From Streptomyces sp. NBC_01381 (GTDB lineage Bacteria; Actinomycetota; Actinomycetes; Streptomycetales; Streptomycetaceae): a stretch of DNA of 64,000 bases. The DNA lies in contig NZ_JAPEPI010000002.1 in assembly GCF_026340305.1 (NCBI RefSeq), positions 124,001-188,000 on the forward strand, in the 5' to 3' direction. The position numbers were made by a program, and so were the translations under genes. Of this stretch, positions 58,156-64,000 are shown one piece after another. The notes under the pieces are model-generated. The model saw only the letters and a list, made by a program, of their open reading frames with translations, ran no database searches and was not told the origin of the DNA. Position 1 is the first letter of the stretch; each line of letters opens with the position of its first letter.

Positions 58156-58216
58156 GAACCACCTTAGCCGGTTGCGGCGTGGCTCGGGCAACTGCTAGAA
58201 CCGTCTTAGCCGGTTC
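58156..58216. promoter_or_regulatory. Twin palindromes between the CGNR regulator and the epoxide hydrolase
   Basis: GAACCA-CCTTAGC-CGGTTG (58156-58174) and GAACCG-TCTTAGC-CGGTTC (58198-58216) share arms and a YCTTAGC centre. Their starts are 42 bases apart, four helical turns. One abuts the CGNR start and the other lies 20 bases before the hydrolase start. Confidence 0.75.
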
Positions 58217-58236
58217 CGCGATGGCCAGGAGGTCTC

Positions 58237-59409
58237 ATGCCCCGTCCAACCAGCGACGTGCAAGCATTCGAAGCCCACGCAACTGACGCCGACCTCGACG
58301 ATCTGCGCGCGCGACTGGCCGCGGCGCGGCTACCGGAGGCCGAGACGGTCCATCGCGCCGCGCCCGACCCTCGCCGATGGGAACAGGGCGTCCCTCTCGC
58401 CGACCTCGTCGACGTCGTGAACTACTGGCGCACCGGGTACAACTGGCGGTCGTTCGAAGAGCGCCTCAACCAGATCGGCCAGTTCCGTACGACCATTGAT
58501 GGCCTGGGAATCCACTTCCTGCACCGCCGATCCGCGCGCGCAGATGCCACGCCTCTGATACTGACGCACGGCTGGCCAGGCAGCATTGCCGAGTTCATCG
58601 ATGTGGTGGACGAGTTGGCAGATCCGAAAGACGCAGCCGCGCCGGCGTTCCACGTCGTGGTCCCGTCGCTGCCGGGCTTTGGTTACAGCGACAAGCCGAC
58701 CACCACCGGGTGGGGAACGGAAAAGATCGCGGCCGCGTGGGTGGAACTGATGGGAAGGCTCGGCTACAGCAAGTTCGTGGCCCACGGCGGAGACTGGGGA
58801 GGGAATATCACCACGGTTCTCGGCGGCAGGTTCCCGGCGCACGTTCTCGGCATCCACACATTGTTCGCGGAGGCGCCGCCCGGATTGACGACGGACGGGC
58901 TGACGGCGGCCGAGCGCAAATGGACCGAGGAGACCCGCCACTTCTGGCGCCACCGCGCGGCGTACGCGAAGCAGCAGGCGACCCGACCGCAGACCATCGG
59001 CTACTCGCTCGTCGACTCACCGGTCGGGCTTCTGGCCTGGATCCTCGACAAGTTCGCCGAGTGGTCGGACACCGAGGACAGCCCGTTCGAGACGATCTCC
59101 ATCGACCGTGTTCTTGACGACGTCACCCTGTACTGGCTGACGCGGACCGGCGCATCGGCGGCCCGCATTTACTACGAAAGCCACAACTCGCTCGATCCCC
59201 AACTCCGGGTCGACGTCCCGTCGGCAATCACGATGTATCCCCGCGACATCGAGAAGAGTCCGCGCCCCTGGGCACAGGAGCGCTACCGACAGATCGTCCG
59301 ATGGGGATCGCCCGAGAAGGGGGGACATTTCCCGTCGCTGGAGGTTCCCGAGTATTTCGTCAAGGATCTACAAGAGGGCCTCGCGGCAGTGCTGGCCGCC
59401 AATCGGTGA
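58237..59409 (+). CDS. Epoxide hydrolase (EHN domain plus alpha/beta hydrolase)
   Basis: A 390-residue microsomal-type epoxide hydrolase. The N-terminal EHN segment has WRTGYNWRSFEERLNQ. The oxyanion motif is HGWPGSIAEF, the nucleophile Asp186 is in HGGDWGGN and the histidine base His364 in KGGHFPSLE. DLVDVVNYW and LPGFGYSDKP agree with the family. It opens epoxides to diols, probably in detoxification. An AGGAGG site precedes the ATG. Base composition seems a little less GC-rich than its neighbours, hinting that the CGNR-hydrolase pair arrived together. Confidence 0.93.
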   Translation: MPRPTSDVQAFEAHATDADLDDLRARLAAARLPEAETVHRAAPDPRRWEQGVPLADLVDVVNYWRTGYNWRSFEERLNQIGQFRTTIDGLGIHFLHRRSARADATPLILTHGWPGSIAEFIDVVDELADPKDAAAPAFHVVVPSLPGFGYSDKPTTTGWGTEKIAAAWVELMGRLGYSKFVAHGGDWGGNITTVLGGRFPAHVLGIHTLFAEAPPGLTTDGLTAAERKWTEETRHFWRHRAAYAKQQATRPQTIGYSLVDSPVGLLAWILDKFAEWSDTEDSPFETISIDRVLDDVTLYWLTRTGASAARIYYESHNSLDPQLRVDVPSAITMYPRDIEKSPRPWAQERYRQIVRWGSPEKGGHFPSLEVPEYFVKDLQEGLAAVLAANR

Positions 59410-59450
59410 ATGCGGCTGGGTGCCGGCACTCGATCACCGCCTGATCGTGG

Positions 59451-59490
59451 CGAGGCTCTCAGATGCCGATGGAGGCATCCGAGAGCCTCG
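59451..59490. terminator. Terminator between the epoxide hydrolase and a secreted-protein gene
   Basis: A 17-bp stem with one mismatch (CGAGGCTCTCAGATGCC against GGCATCCGAGAGCCTCG) and a GATGGA loop lies between two convergent genes. Confidence 0.85.
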
Positions 59491-59495
59491 CTCCG

Positions 59496-60566
59496 TCAGC
59501 GGTTGATCGACTGGATCTCCTGGACGTTGACGTCCTGCGTCCCGTCGAACGTGCCGTTCGGCAGGTCGCCGCCCGCGCCGCCGGTGCCCTCCCAGGTGAT
59601 CTCCCAGGTGATGGACGCCTTCAGCTGGAACGGCTTGCCGTCGGTGGCCCGCAGGTAGGAGATGCCGCACGGCGGGTCCTGCTTCGAGGAGCCCTTCGTG
59701 TACGGGGTGCCGATGCTGCCGTCGTCGTTGACCTTGCACTCACCGGACGCGGGGAAGGTCTGCGCGTCCGCCGTACCGGGCTCCAGGTGGAGGCTGACCG
59801 GCTTGGCCGTGGTCTCTGCCCACAGGTCCGTACCGGGCAGTTCGGCGCGGACCTTGACGTCCTCGAAGGTGCCCTTGTCCAGCCAGACCCAAGTGGGCAG
59901 GTTCACCGTCGACTTGCCTTCCGGCTTCAGTTCGACCTTGGTGTCCGGGACCTTGACCTTGTCGTACGCGTACGAGGCGAGGACCTCGGGCGTCGGGGCG
60001 TTGGCGATCTTCGGGAGGGTGCCGGCGTCCTGCCAGAAGAGGATCTCCTCGCAGTCGTACGCCGCCGGATCGTCTTCCATGTCAGGGTTGACGACACCGC
60101 GCCAGAACTTGCCGTTCTTGCCGAGGTTGAAGTTCTTGTAGCTCTTGATGCCGTCGCTCGGCGACTTGTCCTTCTCGAAGGTGTCCACCATCAACTGCTC
60201 GCCCCAGCTGAGCGAGGGAGTGACCGGGACCAGGTTCTCGTTGGGCGTCTTCTTGAGCTGGTCCGTCGCGGCCTTCACCTGCTCGGATGTCGCCACGGGC
60301 TCGTACCAGCAGGCCGGGGGCTTCCAGTTGGGGTCCACCGGGGCGAGCCCCTTGGTGGAGGAGCCGCCCTTGCCGCCGCTGACCTGGTTGACCGTGATGT
60401 TCGTGGTGCCGACCCCGGCGTTCAGCGTGTTCTTGTTCGCGCCACCCGAAGGCCCCGGTGGATTCTGGTTGTTCTTGTCCCCGATGGCGTACGCCGCCGT
60501 CGAGGAGAAGCCCAGAGTGAGGGCCGTGGCGAGGAGGAAGGCCCCTGCCTTCGCGGACGTCCGCAT
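59496..60566 (-). CDS. Large secreted protein of unknown function
   Basis: A 356-residue exported protein. The signal is MRTSAKAGAFLLATAL...AAYAIG and the mature chain opens Asn/Gly/Pro-rich. Later features are an aromatic cysteine segment (PACWYEPVA), YDCEEILFWQDAG, a strand-rich region (TVNLPTWVWLDKGTFEDVKVRAEL in parts) and PCGISYLRATDGKPFQLKASITWEITW. I recognise the strands as similar to conserved actinobacterial surface proteins but no named family. Its ATG overlaps the stop of the upstream lipoprotein by one base (TGATG), so the two work as a pair. Confidence 0.75.
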   Translation of the reverse strand: MRTSAKAGAFLLATALTLGFSSTAAYAIGDKNNQNPPGPSGGANKNTLNAGVGTTNITVNQVSGGKGGSSTKGLAPVDPNWKPPACWYEPVATSEQVKAATDQLKKTPNENLVPVTPSLSWGEQLMVDTFEKDKSPSDGIKSYKNFNLGKNGKFWRGVVNPDMEDDPAAYDCEEILFWQDAGTLPKIANAPTPEVLASYAYDKVKVPDTKVELKPEGKSTVNLPTWVWLDKGTFEDVKVRAELPGTDLWAETTAKPVSLHLEPGTADAQTFPASGECKVNDDGSIGTPYTKGSSKQDPPCGISYLRATDGKPFQLKASITWEITWEGTGGAGGDLPNGTFDGTQDVNVQEIQSINR

Positions 60567-61207
60567 CACTTGCACCCGCCCGGGACGGTCTCCAGGGAGA
60601 CTGCCTGCCACACGCCCTGCTTGGACTTGGTGAGCCTGGCCCGGTACTGCAGCACCGAGTCGGGGGTGTCGGGGGTGGCCGTGACCTTCTTGGTCTTGCG
60701 GTTCTTGGTGGACGCCTTGCGCTCGTCGACGCAGTAGAAGAACACAGCCGTGTCCTTGCCGTTGACGTTGACCTTCGGGTTGTAGGCCTTGACCTCACCG
60801 ATCAGGCTGTCGTCGGTCTCGGTGAAGCCCTTGATCCACTTGCGGGCCGTGGTGAGCGAGGCGCCCGAGTTGTAGAACGCCACCGCGTCCGAATCAGGGT
60901 TCCCCTCGATGATCGCCGCGTACTTCGCCCGCAACTCCTCTTTGCCGTCGTCCAGGACCGCCTGGGCCTTCGGGTCACTGTTCGTCCAGCCCGAGAAGTT
61001 CGCCTGGAACTCGGCCGGGATCTTGATCTCCGGGCGCTTCGCACCGTCCGGCTTCACCGACGGACTCGCGGAAGCCTTCGAGCCGCCACCCGCCCCCTCG
61101 ATCTCGTCCGAGGATCCGTCGTCCCCGCCTCCCGAACCGCAGGCGGTCAACAACAGGGCCGCGGACGCGGTGAGCGTGGCCGTCATGAGACGGATGGGGC
61201 GGTTCAC
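60566..61207 (-). CDS. Lipoprotein of unknown function, first gene of a secreted pair
   Basis: A 213-residue lipoprotein with lipobox LTAC and a Gly/Asp/Ser-rich linker. The globular part contains FQANFSGWTNSDPKAQAVLDDGKEE-type helices, an NTF2-like feel (AFYNSGASLTTARKWIKGF) and VNVNGKDTAVFFYCVDERKAS. A terminal cysteine is in VPGGCK. GTG follows GGGAGTCCC. It is translationally coupled to the secreted protein downstream; together they may form a surface complex. Function unknown. Confidence 0.75.
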   Translation of the reverse strand: MNRPIRLMTATLTASAALLLTACGSGGGDDGSSDEIEGAGGGSKASASPSVKPDGAKRPEIKIPAEFQANFSGWTNSDPKAQAVLDDGKEELRAKYAAIIEGNPDSDAVAFYNSGASLTTARKWIKGFTETDDSLIGEVKAYNPKVNVNGKDTAVFFYCVDERKASTKNRKTKKVTATPDTPDSVLQYRARLTKSKQGVWQAVSLETVPGGCK

Positions 61208-61342
61208 TCGGGACTCCCGTGAGGTGGGGGGTAACTGAAGCGAACCAACGCTATCTCTGGGGCGACTGAGGACACCAGGAGGATTTGATCAACAGTCTGT
61301 GCTTTTACGCCGATTCAGGCGCATTGCTCGCGGGGTCGACGC

Positions 61343-61969
61343 TCAACTACCGTCCCGCACAGGCTTTCCCGCCTCCAAGACCTCCGTCACGTCGAGCGTG
61401 ACCTTCGCGCCGATCGACTCGGGCAGGGTGACCAGCTGGCCCGGGGCGTGCACCTGGTGCGTCTTGTACTCGTCGTTGGACGGGTCCATGAGGGTGTGGA
61501 GGCGCCCGTGCTTGCGGTCGACGATGACGTAGATCGGGAGCTCGGCGGCGGCGTACGACGTGACCTTTGCCCGGAGGTCGTTCTCGTAGTTGCTGGAGGT
61601 GACTTCAAGGACGAGGCGGAAGGAGAGGGGGTCGTAGCAGTTGTTCTCGATGAGGTGCTCGTCGATGTCGGCGTCGACCACGACGAGGTCGGGGATCGCG
61701 TAGTCCACGGCACCCGTGGGGAGCCAGAGTCCGACTCCTTCGAGAACCTCGGTTTCCCCGCCGTCGAGCCCGGCCGCGGCGAACGGGCGCCTCAGCCGGG
61801 AGAGGGCGCGGGCATGTGCCACGTCCGGGGGAGGGGTCACGGTGATCTGGCCTCCGATGATCTCGACGCGGTGGCCCGGGTTGCGATCCATGAGCAGGCT
61901 CGCCTCGGCGAGCAGGGACCGCTCGCCGGACAGGTCGTCATGGGGCCGCTCGGCAGCTGCTGCGGACAT
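61343..61969 (-). CDS. Uma2-family (DUF820) endonuclease-like protein
   Basis: A 208-residue PD-(D/E)xK-like protein of the Uma2 family, numerous in Streptomyces. Landmarks are HRVEIIGGQITVTPPP, YAIPDLVVVDAD and the acidic strand LVLEVTSSNYENDLRAK, then YVIVDRKHGRLH. Members are predicted nucleases of unknown role, often many per genome. An AGGAGG site fixes the internal ATG rather than an earlier one. Confidence 0.9.
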   Translation of the reverse strand: MSAAAAERPHDDLSGERSLLAEASLLMDRNPGHRVEIIGGQITVTPPPDVAHARALSRLRRPFAAAGLDGGETEVLEGVGLWLPTGAVDYAIPDLVVVDADIDEHLIENNCYDPLSFRLVLEVTSSNYENDLRAKVTSYAAAELPIYVIVDRKHGRLHTLMDPSNDEYKTHQVHAPGQLVTLPESIGAKVTLDVTEVLEAGKPVRDGS

Positions 61970-62091
61970 CGCGTGCCTCCTGAGGGCTGGTGTCGAGAAC
62001 ATCATCGTAGGACGGGAAAGGGGCCGGAGTCCGGTCCCGACGCGTTCACCGGTACGGGTGAGCGAAGCCCTGGCCGGCCGCCCGGAACAGC

Positions 62092-62138
62092 GAGAGGGCC
62101 CCGCCCTCGGTACAAGACCGGGAAAGGGGCCCTCGACA
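62092..62138 (-). terminator. Terminator after the sdh operon
   Basis: GAGGGCCCC on the left pairs with GGGGCCCTC on the right, with a partly paired interior and a loop around ACAAG. It lies 25 bases past the sdhB stop. Confidence 0.65.
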
Positions 62139-62162
62139 GCTGCGTAAAGCCAGCCGAAGAAA

Positions 62163-62933
62163 TCAGAAGCGCCGCGTGATCAACGCCCGCTTCACTTCCT
62201 GGATCGCCTTCGTGACCTCGATGCCGCGCGGGCAGGCGTCCGTGCAGTTGAACGTCGTGCGGCAACGCCACACGCCGTCCTTGTCGTTGAGGATCTCCAG
62301 GCGCTGCTCGCCCGCCTCGTCACGCGAATCGAAGATGAAACGGTGCGCGTTGACGATCGCGGCCGGGCCGAAGTACTGGCCGTCGTTCCAGAAGACCGGG
62401 CACGAGGACGTGCAGGCCGCGCAGAGGATGCACTTCGTGGTGTCGTCGAACCGCTCGCGGTCCTCCGGCGACTGCAGGCGTTCGCGCGTCGGCTCGTTGC
62501 CGGTGGTCACCAGGAACGGCATGACGTCGCGGTACGCCTGGAAGAACGGGTCCATGTCGACGACCAGGTCCTTCAGGACCGTCAGACCCTTGATCGGCTC
62601 GACCGAGATCGGCTTGGACGGGTTGATGTCCTTGATCAGGGTCTTGCAGGCCAGGCGGTTGCGGCCGTTGATGCGCATGGCATCCGAGCCGCAGATGCCG
62701 TGGGCGCAGGAGCGGCGGAAGGTCAGCGACCCGTCGAGCTCCCACTTGATCTTGTGGAGGGCGTCGAGGACACGCTCCTTGGGGTCGATCTCCACCTGGA
62801 AGTCTTCCCAGGTCGCGTCCGCCGAGATCTCCGGGTTGAAGCGGCGGATGCGGAACGTGACCGTGATGTACGGGGAGTCGGCGAAGCCGGCCTCGGGCTT
62901 GGCGTCTTCCTTGTCGAGGGTCGGGGTTGCCAT
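62163..62933 (-). CDS. sdhB: Succinate dehydrogenase iron-sulfur subunit
   Basis: A 256-residue SdhB/FrdB protein carrying electrons from SdhA to quinone at the membrane. The [2Fe-2S] ligands are in RRSCAHGICGSDAM and NRLACKTL. The C-terminal clusters are in CILCAACTSSCPV and CRTTFNCTDACPRGIEVTKAI. All expected cysteines are present. It follows sdhA with a one-base overlap (TGATG); sdhC/sdhD would lie outside this window. Confidence 0.97.
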   Translation of the reverse strand: MATPTLDKEDAKPEAGFADSPYITVTFRIRRFNPEISADATWEDFQVEIDPKERVLDALHKIKWELDGSLTFRRSCAHGICGSDAMRINGRNRLACKTLIKDINPSKPISVEPIKGLTVLKDLVVDMDPFFQAYRDVMPFLVTTGNEPTRERLQSPEDRERFDDTTKCILCAACTSSCPVFWNDGQYFGPAAIVNAHRFIFDSRDEAGEQRLEILNDKDGVWRCRTTFNCTDACPRGIEVTKAIQEVKRALITRRF

Positions 62934-64000
62934 CAGTACTTACGCTCCATCGGCTGGTAGCGGGTCTGGACGACAGGCTTGTAGTCGAGGCGGATCGACT
63001 CGGCGCCGTCGTCGCCGACCTCGCGGTACGCCATGGTGTGGCGCATGAAGTTGACGTCGTCGCGGTTCGGGAAGTCCTCGCGGTAGTGACCGCCGCGGGA
63101 CTCCTTGCGGGCCAGGGCCGACTGCGCCATGACCTCGGCCAGGTCGAGCAGGTTGCCCAGCTCGATGGCCTCCAGGAGGTCGGTGTTGAAGCGCCGGCCC
63201 TTGTCCTGGATCGAGACGTTGAGGTAGCGCTCGCGGAGCTCCGCGATCTTCTCCACCGCCGTCTTGATCGTCTGCTCCGTGCGGAACACCATGACGTTGG
63301 CGTCCATGGTCTCCTGCAGCTCCTTGCGGAGCTCGGCGACCCGCTCGTTACCCGTGGCGTCGCGCAGGCGCTCGACCTGGGACACGACGAGCTCCTCGGC
63401 GTTCTCGGGGAGCTCGACGAAGTCGTTCTTCGCCGAGTACTCCGCCGCCGCGATGCCCGCACGACGTCCGAAGACGTTGATGTCCAGGAGCGAGTTGGTG
63501 CCCAGGCGGTTGGCGCCGTGCACGGAGACGCAGGCGACCTCGCCCGCCGCGTACAGGCCCCGGACGACTGTGGTGTTGTCCGCGAGGACCTCACCCTCGA
63601 CGTTCGTCGGGATGCCGCCCATGGCGTAGTGCGCGGTCGGCTGGATCGGGATCGGGTCCGTGTAGGGCTCGATGCCGAGGTACGTACGCGCGAACTCCGT
63701 GATGTCCGGGAGCTTCGCGTCCAGCTGCTCCGGCGGGAGGTGCGTCAGGTCCAGGTACACGTGGTCGCCCTCGGGACCGCAGCCGCGGCCCTCTCGGATC
63801 TCCGTGTAGATGGAGCGCGAGACCACGTCGCGCGACGCGAGGTCCTTCATCACCGGCGCGTACTTCTCCATGAAGCGCTCGCCGTCCTTGTTACGGAGGA
63901 TGCCGCCCTCACCACGGGCGCCTTCCGTGAGGAGGATGCCCATGCGCCAGATGCCGGTCGGGTGGAACTGGAAGAACTCCATGTCCTCCAGCGGCAGGCC
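62933..64000 (-). CDS. sdhA: Succinate dehydrogenase flavoprotein subunit, 5' end outside the window
   Basis: About 355 C-terminal residues are visible. They include the dicarboxylate-binding segments EFFQFHPTGIW, GARGEGGILRN and HLPPEQLDAKLPD, then IQPTAHYAMGGIPTN and NRLGTNSLLDINVFGR, and a normal C-terminus ending MERKY. The FAD-binding N-terminus is beyond position 64000. The gene oxidises succinate to fumarate in the TCA cycle; with mdh at the other end of the window this places two TCA loci near each other. Confidence 0.97.
   Translation of the reverse strand, partial: GLPLEDMEFFQFHPTGIWRMGILLTEGARGEGGILRNKDGERFMEKYAPVMKDLASRDVVSRSIYTEIREGRGCGPEGDHVYLDLTHLPPEQLDAKLPDITEFARTYLGIEPYTDPIPIQPTAHYAMGGIPTNVEGEVLADNTTVVRGLYAAGEVACVSVHGANRLGTNSLLDINVFGRRAGIAAAEYSAKNDFVELPENAEELVVSQVERLRDATGNERVAELRKELQETMDANVMVFRTEQTIKTAVEKIAELRERYLNVSIQDKGRRFNTDLLEAIELGNLLDLAEVMAQSALARKESRGGHYREDFPNRDDVNFMRHTMAYREVGDDGAESIRLDYKPVVQTRYQPMERKY

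Noticed and set aside
1..64000. tRNA, rRNA, insertion sequences or phage genes
   Set aside because: No cloverleaf, ribosomal segment, transposase motif, terminal inverted repeats or integrase was recognised.

Overview
The window is high-GC DNA with strong third-position GC bias, many GTG starts, ATGA/GTGA start-stop overlaps and at least one in-frame TTA codon. The gene content (SARP/AfsR-type regulator, membrane-bound XRE proteins, ZTP riboswitch before glyA, mdh ... betaine operon ... glyA ... trpS ... dacA / small membrane protein / metallophosphoesterase ... sdhBA) indicates a Streptomyces chromosome core region. From memory it follows roughly the order of the S. coelicolor SCO4827-SCO4856 neighbourhood, with accessory insertions. 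This synteny was not checked by any search.

Layout. 1-4900: a cluster of four related HTH proteins that look membrane-tethered (cytoplasmic XRE-like domain, one membrane segment; peptidoglycan-binding or DUF2690-like outer domains in three of them), with a secreted peptidoglycan-binding-like protein between them. 5315-6304: malate dehydrogenase. 6318-8837: MFS exporter divergent from a LysR regulator. 8960-11938: three-gene operon of membrane and small proteins of unknown function sharing a GG-LA-G-HG motif. 12003-12781: small XRE regulator plus membrane protein. 12789-20953: a secreted LppX-like protein, then the choline-to-glycine-betaine operon (betaine aldehyde dehydrogenase, GMC choline oxidase/dehydrogenase, ABC ATPase, fused double permease, binding lipoprotein), closed by a perfect 23-bp-stem terminator. 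21119-25034: secreted protein, then a PEP-mutase/AhpD-like/AhpD-like operon divergent from a MocR regulator. 25321-29922: DMT permease, a YgiB/YgiC-like lipoprotein/ATP-grasp pair, SAM methyltransferase, MDR oxidoreductase. 30114-34046: giant AfsR-like regulator carrying minisatellite-encoded linkers.

34114-41116: ornithine aminotransferase, ZTP riboswitch plus glyA, two membrane-anchored proteins with an ECF sigma factor, trpS and a 2'-5' RNA ligase-like protein. 41162-45454: a compact set resembling the mycobacterial decaprenylphosphoryl-arabinose pathway (DprE2, DprE1, PAP2 phosphatase, UbiA prenyltransferase, GtrA). 45442-49882: YihY/BrkB membrane protein, DD-carboxypeptidase, SCO4848-type small protein, metallophosphoesterase and a TTA-containing HATPase. 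49928-57408: two-component system divergent from an MMPL transporter, MFS/MarR pair, VOC protein. 57579-59409: CGNR regulator divergent from an epoxide hydrolase with twin palindromes between them. 59496-62933 and on: secreted protein/lipoprotein pair, Uma2 nuclease-like protein, succinate dehydrogenase SdhB and SdhA (SdhA cut by the window end).

A recurring theme is short tandem repeats whose unit is a multiple of three (15, 18, 24, 30, 60 bp). They sit in protein linkers or N termini of otherwise ordinary genes (LysR, AfsR-like, metallophosphoesterase, MMPL, MarR). No rRNA, tRNA, CRISPR array or insertion sequence was recognised.
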